Assembly (NCBI GenBank): GCA_029449245.1
Contig: JANATF010000007.1
Coordinates: forward strand, 372,001 to 436,000
DNA: 64,000 bases
From: Mortierella alpina
Lineage: Eukaryota > Mortierellomycota > Mortierellomycetes > Mortierellales > Mortierellaceae
Direction of reading: 5' to 3'
The notes under the pieces: generated by a model
Database searches by the model: none
Told to the model about the DNA's origin: nothing
Seen by the model: the letters and a program-made list of their open reading frames with translations, nothing else
In this document: one piece after another, positions 11,801 to 21,862 of the stretch
Position numbering within the stretch: the stretch's first letter is position 1
How the letters are laid out: every line of letters starts with the position of its first letter
Program-made: the position numbers and the translations under genes

Positions 11801-14800
11801 GGATCGTCTCGATGTATGGCCGCACAAGTTGTTCTGATGCCATGATCAAGAGAGTCAGCAGCCTCGCGCTTTCCTCCTTGTTTCGCCCCAATCCCGAATA
11901 TTCAATCTCTGAGAGCAGCTGGATCAAAATCTTGCGGAGCGAGGGATGCACATATGCAGGGTTGTAGGCTGCGATTCGTCCAATGACCGTGATGGCCAAT
12001 TCGCGGATCACAAACACCTCGTCATTTAACGCGATGAAAAGCGACCGTACGTTCTCTGCCCTGGCAAGGTGTCCATCGAACTGACTGTCCAATGAAGACA
12101 GGACGGTCTGTCGAATGACTGGATCTGGATCTGCAATTCCAACAAGCAAAAGTTTCTCTAAAACTTCATCCACCACCTGGACAGCATGGACACTTGTTTG
12201 GTGAACAATGGGGTCACGAGCAAACAGCTGGCAACATGTTTGCGCTGCGGAACGCCGAATCCCTGCATGGTCGTCGTCCAGATATACAATGCAAGAGTCG
12301 CGCACAAACTCGTTCAGCATGTGTCCTGAAAAGTTAAAGGAGCCCAGTGTCCTCAGGGCAAGGATTGTGGCCTCCACCTGACGAGTTTCGGCAAAGTAGG
12401 TGCTGTTGCGGGTGGGCGAGCCCTTTCTAGGCTGAGGTGCTCCAGGTGCTCTGTACAATTGCCCGCTCAACATGACGGAGATCATATCAAGCAGTCGATC
12501 TATGGGCATCGGCTTCAAGTTAATGACACTGAATAACCACATCAAGCAGACGCAGTGTACCCGAAATTGCAGGTGATTTACCTTGAATCCCAGGCAAGGA
12601 ATGAGGGATATATGTTGCCAGGTCTGTCAAGGTGTGGCAGAGAGCCTCGCTGAGTCCTGTGGCAAGCATTAAATCCAAGAGCTCGACTAGGTGAAATCCA
12701 AGAGCTGGGCCTACAGCCTGCGCAAGCATGCTGATACAGTTGAAAATCGGCGCGTCCGTCACAATGCGATTTTTGCTAGATCATAGTCAATGCAAAAGAG
12801 TCTTAGCACAACTTCATAATGGAATGATCAACAGAGTAGAGCGTGTACATATTTACTGTCCCCACCTTTTCGCCCGCAGACAATCCTTGATACATCGCAT
12901 GGTGTTGTCCAGATAACCCGCCATATCCTGCTTGGCTACAATTGCCAGTTTGCCGATGGCTAGGAACGCTATCGATCTGTCCATCTCGTTGACTGGTTTC
13001 CGCTCCTTATCCGTTTGGACCTGGCCGATAAGATGCGTCATGGACTGGTCTAGGTAATGGTTGATGAAGTCTGGGGGATCATATGCTGCAAGGATCGGGA
13101 TGAGGCTGATCACCGTGCGTCTGATAAGCCCGTCTCGGTGATTCCTAAAGCGCAACACAGTTTCGCACGTTTCCGCAAACCGAGGGTACATGAACTTTTA
13201 ACGAGGTGGTTGAAGTGAGTATAGATATTAAGTGAGTCGATAAGCGGCGCGAGCATTGCATCAAATAAAACATACCATATTGGCTTGAAGAATAAGTTCT
13301 CGAATGATCAACAGGGATCCATGTATGCTCTCGGTCGTCGCTATCCGAAGTCCCCGCTGCGACTCCTCGTTGATTCGGGTATGCCAAACGCTCTTCAGCG
13401 GCGTCTCTCGATCCGCGATCAAAACCAGCAGAGCACTAAGAGTATCAGCGGCCGCGTCTCTGATAGCTTGCTATTAATGGAGCGACAAGTTAGTCTATAC
13501 TTATTTGGTGATACGCAAGTCTCCACAATCCCCATACGCTGTATGTATGTATATGCTGAATATCCCACCTTTGGTTCTCGCAGGGCTCCCCAAATGTGAT
13601 TCAGAATCGTGCCGACATATGGATATACAATGACGCTGGCGTGTCGCGCTAGCTGAGCTAGCACTAAAACGCTCGCGTGCCTCCTTGACTCCTGACGATC
13701 TCCTGCATAGTTAGAAAAAATGTAGGAAATCAGTCCCTCGGCTGCTTCAATAACGGACGCTGTTACTGCGGCACCTCCACATGAAAGGTCTGATGGTCCT
13801 CACCTGCTAGCCACTCAATGGCCCTCTTCAGCTCAAATTCCACAAAGTCTGCAGTATATGTTCCGCCTTGCTGCGCAAGTTTTCCTAGAAACGAGTCGCG
13901 TATAACCCCCTGTGGTTAGTGTGATGAGGTTTTTTGAGGCGACAACGATTTCTATGCTTGCTCATATTGCCTCTACTGCTTACCGAGTGCCCTCGCTGCT
14001 ACAGTCATAATCGGTACATCGGATGGGAAAAGTTGGCGTAGGTAGTTGGCGTATCGGGTCTCCTGCGCAGTGTTGTCTTCGTCCTCGATCCCAATCAGGC
14101 TATCTATCGCCAGGGAAGAAACAGAGAGTGTGAATGACTGAAATATCACAGTAGACAATGGCAAGAGACGATGGGCGACATGTGGGGTGGGCACGCGATC
14201 TTTTTGCAAGGGAAAGCGTCTATTAATACGAATGGCTTACCGATGATGTGAACGCCGCACAGCTTGTCGTCGCTGTCGACACTCTGGACGAGGGCTCGAA
14301 GAATGCTGTTGATCTCGCCATAGAATTTCGTCAGATCTTGCCCAGAGAGCTCTCGGGTCGTGAGTGAGACCTGAGTGACGGAAGAAAGGAGCGGAATGAA
14401 GAGTGAGAAAACGATGGACAGTTCGGTCCGATAGGACATAAGGAATGTATCGAGTTGATCACTTGGGACCATGGATCAGTCCGGTGCGGTCGTAGCATGG
14501 ATCCTCCCGTCCGAGTGCTCGCAGGCGTATTCTCGGATCGAGGGTGGGTCCACCTCTGACGCACGGATACTCATAGCTGGTGGATGTGGAGGGCCAGTGC
14601 TTAAGAGGGGAATGGTCTTCAGTATAAGCCCAGCTCGGCGTAAAGACTCACATATTCCTTGAGGGCTTGTGTGCAAGCGTCCCTGGCCTTGTCATTGTGG
14701 AGACTGTGTTTGAGAACAGACATTCGGGTCAAAGTTAGCACGGATCGTCGCCTGTTGGCCATTCCTTTCAGGTGGGTCTGATTAGCTGCTTTCGGCGCAT

Positions 14801-14871
14801 CGGCCCCACCTAGCTTTAAGATCACTGGTCAGTCGCGTGAGATTCAAGGGCGTGGTGGAGGAGCTGGTCAT
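5888..14871 (-). CDS. TOR: TOR serine/threonine kinase (PIKK family), 18 exons, 2365 aa
   Basis: Complete target-of-rapamycin kinase, catalytic core of TORC1/TORC2. Exons in transcript order: 14871-14810, 14703-14652, 14370-14241, 14103-13984, 13884-13804, 13702-13569, 13470-13276, 13194-12866, 12775-12582, 12499-11439, 11355-11116, 11015-10401, 10319-9927, 9840-8515, 8414-6798, 6681-6456, 6316-6188, 6081-5888. All junctions are GT-AG and codon phase is kept throughout. N-terminal HEAT repeats align with mTOR (for example [19 protein letters not shown]). They are followed by the FAT region (exons 13-14), the FRB domain (about residues 1830-1930), the kinase domain with GDRHPSN and HIDFGD near residues 2155-2180, and a FATC tail ending [13 protein letters not shown]. 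The start at 14871 ([14 protein letters not shown]) is chosen because splicing joins it to [14 protein letters not shown], matching the mTOR N-terminus. The FRB rapamycin-contact loop is unusual (see findings). The gene is divergent from the acetate transporter gene. Confidence 0.95.
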
Positions 14872-15269
14872 GCTCTCGGTTCACGCGCGTTGGCCGGGAT
14901 GCAGAATCGATATAATAGCTGTGGGGTGTCGCGGGCGAGCGGCCGTTTTCGGCGGAGTTGGCGAGCAGGAAGACGATGCAGGGTTGTTCCTCCTGTAGAT
15001 TGGCTGGATGCGAAAGAGGAATGAATGACAGACTGACTGAATGAATGGAGGTGTGCTGCAGGACGCTGCTGCCGACTGGTTACGAGGATGAGGGTATGGC
15101 CGTGTGTGCGGGACTGGCAAAGGGCATGACTCGAGTGAGCGGCGATGAGGCGATGGGCGCGGGTGTCGGTGACGGGGATGAGGGATGAATCAGGAGAACA
15201 GGACGAGCAACGGTTGGCTCTTCTTTTTAGTCGTGGAGGGGGGCATGCCGTGCACATCCATGTGCATCG

Positions 15270-15277
15270 CACGTGAC
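15270..15277. promoter_or_regulatory. CACGTGAC E-box-like element
   Basis: CACGTGAC is the core bound by bHLH factors (yeast Cbf1/Pho4 type; TFEB-type in animals). It lies 399 bp upstream of the TOR start. A 7-bp inverted repeat, TGCACAT-CC-ATGTGCA, sits just before it at 15251-15266. Function is inferred from the motif only. Confidence 0.35.
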
Positions 15278-15622
15278 CGCTGGTACTTTTCCCATGCCTT
15301 TTCCACTTCCCTCTCAAACGCGTTGCCGACATTCCCATCCGCGCCTCGTCCTTGGCGGATGCAGCCATGGTATATCTGTTGTTTGTTCTTTTCGCACCAA
15401 GAGCCATGACTCAGGGAGAGTGAGAAACGCGTTTGACCGAACTGAGCCCTGTTTCGTACCCGGATAGGCCTGCGACTTTGATGATTTGAACACACATTCA
15501 CTCTTCATGGATCGTAAAAGATGAGACACTACGAGGCACTGCAGCAACTTCAGGTAATCCTGTTACCCGAGGCACGACGCAACAGCTACTGTATATATGT
15601 CTGTGGAGAAGATCGACAACAT

Positions 15623-15717
15623 CAAGCTTTCGTGTCAAGCGTGAAGGAAGGTTGAAACTCAAATTGTTGATCGCCTGGTCCTCGGTGGTGAGCTGTGGTT
15701 GGTCCACATTTTGTATT
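15623..15717. repeat. Direct repeat, copy 1
   Basis: The core shared with copy 2 includes GGTTGAAACTCAA, GATCGCCTGG and GCTGTGGTTGGTC, in the same order, orientation and spacing, with scattered substitutions and small indels. Copy 2 is about 240 bp downstream. Confidence 0.75.
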
Positions 15718-15865
15718 CTCTGAATCGTCGTCCAGGTCGTAAAGCGAACTCTGACCTCTCAACATTTCGGGCCAAAGCGACAGAACGAGGACAGAAGTCC
15801 CATAAAACTACAGTATGGCCATAGTATGGTGTCATCCACAGTATGTTTTCCTCAGCATTGTCTGA

Positions 15866-15955
15866 AGCTTCCGTGATCCAGCAAGGTTGAAACTCAATTG
15901 TCTGATCGCCTGGCCCTGGGTGGTGTGCTGTGGTTGGTCTGCTTTTTTTATTCTG
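15866..15955. repeat. Direct repeat, copy 2
   Basis: Second copy of the segment described at 15623. Both begin near an AAGCTT...CGTG block and end near TTTTTATTCT. Divergence between copies suggests an old duplication or two selected copies of a regulatory module. Confidence 0.75.
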
Positions 15956-16099
15956 GATCTTTGGCCAGTGAGTGTGCAGCAAGGCCTCGCTCTTGCTTGA
16001 CCCGCCCTTTTCGATCCTTGCAAATTGAACTCAGACGCTGGAAGGAATAGGAAAGCCATTCTTCATTCCGGACCAACGACAAAAAGTGGACCGACCTCG

Positions 16100-16106
16100 T
16101 ATAAAT
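16100..16106 (+). promoter_or_regulatory. Upstream TATA box of the transporter gene
   Basis: TATAAAT lies 254 bp before the ATG at 16354. A transcript starting just after it would run through a pyrimidine-rich leader. Confidence 0.45.
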
Positions 16107-16280
16107 ATGGCCATGGGGGAGGCTGAAAAAAAACCATCACCCACCATATTTTCTTCAATACTTTGCGTTGCCTTGCCTGCCACACCCTCCCCGCCCCGCT
16201 CTCTTTGTTACGTTTCGTCTCTTGGACCAGCTCCTTTAGCATCCCGTTTCCTACTTCTCCACAAACACCACTCTCCACGG

Positions 16281-16288
16281 TATAAAAA
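16281..16288 (+). promoter_or_regulatory. Proximal TATA box of the transporter gene
   Basis: TATAAAAA lies 73 bp before the ATG at 16354 and would give a very short leader. With the box at 16100 the gene may have two alternative core promoters. Confidence 0.5.
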
Positions 16289-16353
16289 GTACACGTCGTT
16301 CCTCACCGCCCCTCCACAAACACAGCAAAAATAATTATCAAAGCACTATACAC

Positions 16354-17029
16354 ATGTCTACCTCGAAAGATAATTTCGATCTCGAGAAGCAATCGCACCA
16401 ACTGGTCGATCACCCCATCCTCCACCTCTCGCAGCAGCTGCAACAACCTCAGCAGCAGCAGCAGCAGCTACAGATTCAACAGCAACCACAGCTGGCCGCC
16501 CAGCTTCCACTGCACGCCCACCTTGAGCCCGAGGACGTTCGGGTTTCTCCTTTCCAAATGGACGTCAATATGAACCACCCGTCCATGAACGCGGGCCTTC
16601 AATCATCAACTCCTCCTCCCAACCCAGGTCCTTTTGGACTCTGTGCCTTTGCACTGACAGCTTTTTGCATGGGCCTTTATAACTTGCGTGCGGGTGTTGC
16701 CCCGAACGCCCCAGGCAACTTTATCACAGGCACAGCCATGTTCTACGGCGGACTTGGACAGGTAAGACTCGACAACAAAAGCCTGGCTTGAGGAGAGATA
16801 TTGAAAGCACTGTGGTACATATTGTTGTCCAAAATCATGATTGCATCTACCTTTTTTCTTATTCATCAGAAGATATCCTATGACCCTCATCGGCTAATTC
16901 TCCATATACAGAGCCTCGTTCAACCCTTGCCCCTATTCCTTATATTCTCACACCCAACGTTTACTGCAAGCTTTAAGCAAACCACAAAGAAAAATTATTA
17001 CCCAAAGAGATGAGAGAGCCTTCTCTCGT

Positions 17030-17060
<31 letters not shown>

Positions 17061-17888
17061 CGCTGCTGGGCAAGATTTATGATGTCCGCTCTTTGAATTG
17101 ACAAAGTTCCCCGCACATCATGGGTCAAATTTGTTTTGTTTCTCGAACTTCCCCTTCTTTTTTCGTGTTCGCCATAGCGCTCGAGCACATATTGCCGAGA
17201 AATGGGTGCTCGTTTTCCCTTTTCTTCCGACACCTTATGTCGACCGCGTAACCAATAACATTCGGTATCGGTCGTCACCAATGCACAGTTGTTTTGTCGT
17301 TCCACGTCCGTTACATAATGATTGCGGGCTACTACTATATTTGCATCGCCCACACCAAGCTCGCGTTTTATTAGTGATCTATTCCCCCTACCTCCCCCCC
17401 TTGACCTGCTTACTGACTCTCTCCACTATTCAACTCTTTAGGTGATTGCAGGCCTCCTTGAATATCGTAACGGTAATACCTTTGGAGGCACGACCTTCTG
17501 CTCCTACGGCCTGTACTGGATCTCCTACGCGACGCTTCTCATTCCTTCCTTCGGTGTCGCTGCTGCCTATGCCGACTACCCAGAGGACTTCATGACCGCT
17601 GTCGGCACCTACCTCCTCGGCTGGACCATCTTCACCTTCCTGATGTGGACACTGACCTGGAAATCCAACCTTGCATCGACCGCGCTCTTCTTCTGCCTTG
17701 GTATGACCTACCTCTTCAGCACCATCTCGAGCCTGGCTCATCTGGCACCAGGAAATTTGATCCAGAAACTTGCAGGAGGGTCAGGTCTTATCACTTCAAG
17801 CATTGCGTGGTACTGCGCCATGGCGGATTTGAGCAACTCGCAAAACTCATACTATACGCTTCCTTTGGGTCAATTGGGTCGCCGTTAA
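16354..17888 (+). CDS. Acetate transporter family protein (GPR1/FUN34/YaaH), 284 aa
   Basis: Two exons (16354-16761 and 17442-17888) encode 284 residues. The membrane part starts with NPGPFGLCAFALTAFCMGLY, the signature of the GPR1/FUN34/YaaH family (yeast Ato1-3), and continues through GGLGQVIAGLLEYRNGNTFG, which is restored exactly across the splice junction. Six hydrophobic segments are visible, ending LITSSIAWYCAMADLSN. Family members import acetate or succinate at the plasma membrane, or export ammonium. The 80-residue N-terminus is Gln-rich (runs of Q at about residues 30-50), presumably cytosolic and regulatory. The single intron is 680 nt, the longest among the genes with coding evidence here, and holds a run of 30 T. 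The exact substrate cannot be read from the sequence. Confidence 0.92.
17031..17060. repeat. Homopolymer run of 30 T in the transporter intron
   Basis: Thirty consecutive T on the plus strand lie inside the 680-nt intron. It could be a slippage tract or the A-tail of an old retroposed sequence on the minus strand; nothing recognisable adjoins it. Confidence 0.9.
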
Positions 17889-18225
17889 GATGGAAGCGGC
17901 TGTGCTCGCTTCTGCTCATCCAGAACCCAAGGAGGGGGACTAACGTCAATGAATGCCTGCATACCACATACATCCTCCAGCATTTTTCATTTCCTCGTCT
18001 TCACCATCCATTTATTGACTCCCCCGCTCCTCCTTCACTTTATACCAGTGGCATCATCCACTCCTGAAGCACATATTGTCCTTTAGACTCGTAATGTAAT
18101 AAATCCACACTCTTTCTAAAAGACTTCCTTGACGTTGATTCAATGGCTATCGTTCATGCAATCTATACAGCTCTATTTGTGGGTCCATATGGGACATTTA
18201 TCTATCTAAATATGTATCTTCTGCT
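17889..18225. other. Convergent 3' flanks of transporter and thioesterase genes
   Basis: 337 bp between two facing stop codons, A/T-rich, no coding potential seen. Confidence 0.5.
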
Positions 18226-20999
18226 CTACTTTGCCATTCCCAGATTCTTTCTGTTAATATCCGCCAACCGACTTCCCAACATCCTACGACGCTTTCCTTC
18301 CAAGTACAGCATCGACTCGGCATAGGTCCTGGGCATGATTCTAGACGTGCCCTTCACAGGGTCTGTGAACGTGAACCAGAACGTGTTGGTGGTCTCACGA
18401 GTGCCCTTCTTGACATCCAACACGTCGGCCTTGACCATCACTTGGAACGAATGGTGGTCACTTCCTTCTGCATACACAATCTTCGAGTCCAACGCGAGGA
18501 ACGTGCCAATGGGGACGGGCTTCCTGAACGAGATCTCATCCAAGGCCAAGAACGTTGGTCGCGAAGAGATGAACACGGAGGCGTTGCAGAATGCCAACTC
18601 GTATGCTAGTCGCATCAAATATCCTCCGAAAATCTAGAATCGTTTTAGCAATTGAAGCGATCAGTTTTTCTTTCATTCCTTACCCAGGCGAATATTATTT
18701 TTACAAGAACCCCAAAACTGGTCTCATGGACTGTACCTTGTCGTGGATGTTGCGGTCCTGGGGCTGCATAATATGGATGGCACTCATTTTGGTGTCCTCC
18801 ATCCACTCGACATCGTCGGGTTTCTTGGTCTTTGACTGAGGATCGTCGTATTGAGAGTAGTCCAGGTAGAGGTCATGGATCAGGAAACGCTCCTCCTGAG
18901 TAGGGGGTCGCTTCGTCAAAGCAGAGTCCGTCGCGACGCGCTTCTTGGCCTTATGATCTATGAAATTCCATTCATGCGTTCAGAATGAGCGCTTTGGAAA
19001 AAGTATCGCAATCTCCATCTCTGGTTGCAAGTTCAATAGCGAAGCTGTACCTTCTCCCATCTGAAATAACTTCTTCTCGGTATCGTTCTGGAGCAACATG
19101 GGGTTAACTTGGGCAGCCTTGCCGGTGAGGGCATCTCTTGCCACCATTGTGAAGCGTGCCACCAAAATGGTGTCTCCATGCTTTCCTGGCTTGTCTTCAG
19201 AGATTTCTTCCATCTTCATGAAAACTAACAGGACAGAGGCACATACCAAAAGTTAACAGGCTGATCAGCACAAAAGTCATGCGCGCACTTTCTCCTTCAC
19301 CGAAATGATGTCTGTAACAAAAGGAGAAATGAAAGACAGTAGTGCGACATACTCTCCATGGAACTGTATCCAACGTAGGTGACATGTCCAGAGAGACGCA
19401 GGTCGCTCACTCCCAGGGGTTTCAGCAGATCGATCCTGTCGACCGAGGCAGTGACAATGGTGAGGGGCGAGCTGTCTGCCTTGCCATCATCCGCATGTTT
19501 GTAAGAGATGGCTCCTGCCAATGCATCGAGGTCTTCCATGATTTTGCCATGTCTAGTCGAAACAAGCGGTCGAGGACACAATAAGAATGCGCATGATGAT
19601 GAGTTAGGCAATCGAACACATGCAAAAATGTGCAGAGAAAAGACAATGAAAAGATGATAAATAATCCTCTCTCTCTCGCCGACGTTTGTGTAGTCTAATG
19701 GCACCATTTTCTTTCCGCACCCCAGATCTGCGTGTTACAGAGAGAGCCGCCCCAGTTCCGCTCAACAAATTATTGCATTTTTCTACACAGAACAATTTTC
19801 TTCATGTCCTGGTACAGTAACATTTTTCGGTCTCCGACCCAACTCGTGGCGCTGAGGCGGTACTCGACAGAGTGTGTCATGCCCAATCCAAGGGTATTGT
19901 AACGCCATTAGTTTTTTTTTGCCCTTACCTCAATGATCCGCCTACGTTGATGTACTCTTCTAGAAGCGCCTTATCGGTTTTGAACGGCAGAATGATCTCG
20001 GTGTACGAATCTTGCATCGTTTTCAGGACCAGCTCGCGCTTGTTGTACTTCTTGTTGGGGTCTGCGGGCGAGGCTGGCGAGGACGGGAGCGACGTGCTGA
20101 CATGGCTACCTGTGGGAGACCCATGCTCTCGTGCCAGCTTGTCGATCCAGGAGGTGATAGGCCGCACAGTAAAGACCTTTCCGTGGGGCAGGGCCGAGTT
20201 AGAGGCTGCAGCAGCCTCTGCAGCAGCGGAAATGGACGATGTACTCGATGGACCAGGGCCTAAGAAAATATGAGCCGAAGAGGCAAACAAAACGTCAGTC
20301 TGTGTTGATTTGAGGCTGGCCAGGGCTAGAGTCGACCCTTGCTGGTGTCGTTGTTCACGGCCCATCCATTAGAAAGCGAGAGCGATCTGGGCGGGGATGT
20401 CTTTATATGGAAATGCGTGGAGTTTAAAGTGATCCGTGGTTTGCGTGCTATGATTCACAGGGGCAGGGCACAGGGAGTCGAGAGAGGAGAGGAAGACCAA
20501 CAAAAACAGCCCGTTCCTCACAACTGTCCTTTGTTGCCTGCCTGACCACCACGGATCTGCGAAAGAGTCAGAGGGGAAAATAGGGTAGGAGAAGTACCAT
20601 CATAAGGGTACTCTGCTCGGGATTAATGCAGACAAGCGCAGAAAACTCTCCGATCCAAAGTCACCCTCTGATGGCCTCTTGGCGCAAGCAAAAAGAGTCA
20701 TGCTTACCTCCAGTGGCAATAACTTTTCCTGACGAGCTGCTGCCAAGCTTGTCCAAAAGCTCATTCCTGGTCTTTTCGATCGCTTCTTTGGAAACGGGCT
20801 GACCTGGCTTCTGGGTCACTACCTGATCACGCAAAGTGCGGTTGGCGCCCGAGAAGAAGTCGGGCTTCTTGGTGTTCAGGGCGCGCTTCAAGACTATAGC
20901 TGTGGTGCGGTTGAGGAGCGCCGACCGCCCCCGTGCTGGATTCAAAGTGAGGGACCGCGGGACGCTCGCGGGTAATGAGGAGGAACTGAGGCGGAGCAT
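18226..20999 (-). CDS. Mitochondrial acyl-CoA thioesterase, ACOT9-like, 6 exons, 541 aa
   Basis: Exons in transcript order: 20999-20708, 20259-19929, 19552-19353, 19224-19051, 18957-18737, 18633-18226, all GT-AG and in phase. The product hydrolyses acyl-CoA to free acid and CoA. The N-terminus (MLRLSSSSLPASVPRSLTL, rich in Arg/Ser/Leu without acids) looks like a mitochondrial presequence. Two hotdog-fold modules follow. The first includes LSGHVTYVGYSSMEIFMKME. The second includes GGYLMRLAYELAFCNASVF, LDEISFRKPVPIGTFLALD and TTNTFWFTF. This two-hotdog layout and these motifs match the animal ACOT9/fungal homologue family. The stretch between the modules (NPMLLQNDTEKKLFQMGE and following) is also family-like. 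It is divergent from calnexin with 863 bp between start codons. Chain-length preference cannot be told. Confidence 0.9.
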
Positions 21000-21862
21000 T
21001 ATTATTATGATTATATGTCAAACTGGTTGAGAATGACGGGGTGGGAAGAGGTGTGAATCAGAGTTCGAGGGTTGGAAATTCAGGCGAGGATGAAGGGGAA
21101 GTTAGAGAGTGGAGATGGTAGAGACCAGGCGTAGAGGAGAAGAGAAAGTGAGAGTGAGAAAGAGAGAGTGAGAGAGAGAGAGGAGAAGGGACGATGGGCG
21201 AAAGAACGAAACGAAATGAAGGTGCCTTGAAGTCATAAAGACTGCAAGTGAGAATTAAAAAAAAAATTGATGCAGTACGATCTCCGCGCGCGTGTGAACA
21301 CAACGAAACGCCCGCGGGCTGATCCCTGCCATACTGTGACCAATCCACCTTGTCTTTTTTTTTGGGTCCACCGTATCGACACTGTCTCCACCGTATGGAC
21401 TATCTCCAACGTGCGATGGGCTGAGAACGAAGGTGTCCACCGCGCTCTGTCGCCACGGCGCGATTATCTAGTCGGGATGGATGTACATGCTTTCGCGTCT
21501 TTTAAGCGGGCACTTTCCATCCACCGCGACACTTCCACACCAACGCTGCTCGTTGCCGATGTGTTCCGTAAAGCGTCGCGCGGCACAAAGGCAACCGCCA
21601 CGGCTGTCCATTGCAACGAACACAGGAACAGGAGCCCACAAAACTCATCTTCACGTCACGCGGAGGCGTAGAGTGGGCACAAGGTGACTGCTGGCAATCT
21701 GTCTCGACAACCCGGCGCACAGAACCTTGTTCTGACCTCCATCATTCTTCCTCATTGCCGTTGCTCCATCATCTCCTTCAGGTCAACTTCAGCTCTACCG
21801 ACAGGGATACAAGTGAACACATACACATACACGGCACAGCACAGCACAGCACAGTAACAGTC
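21000..21862. other. Divergent promoter region of thioesterase and calnexin
   Basis: No gene. Contains a GA-rich tract at about 21130-21190 (pyrimidine-rich on the thioesterase strand), a TCACGTCA element at 21651, and short CACAG repeats at 21835-21854 just before the calnexin ATG. Confidence 0.55.
21651..21658. promoter_or_regulatory. TGACGTGA element upstream of calnexin
   Basis: TCACGTCA (TGACGTGA on the minus strand) lies 205 bp before the calnexin ATG. TGACGTG is the core of the metazoan XBP1/ATF6 UPRE and also fits bZIP/CRE sites. Calnexin genes are commonly induced by ER stress, so a bZIP (Hac1-type) role is plausible but unproven. Confidence 0.4.

Larger units (their letters stand above)
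14872..16353. other. Shared divergent promoter region between TOR and the acetate transporter gene
   Basis: About 1.5 kb without a supported gene. It contains a duplicated segment (15623-15717 and 15866-15955), a CACGTGAC element at 15270, and two TATA boxes facing right at 16100 and 16281. A pyrimidine-rich leader precedes the ATG at 16354. Confidence 0.6.
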
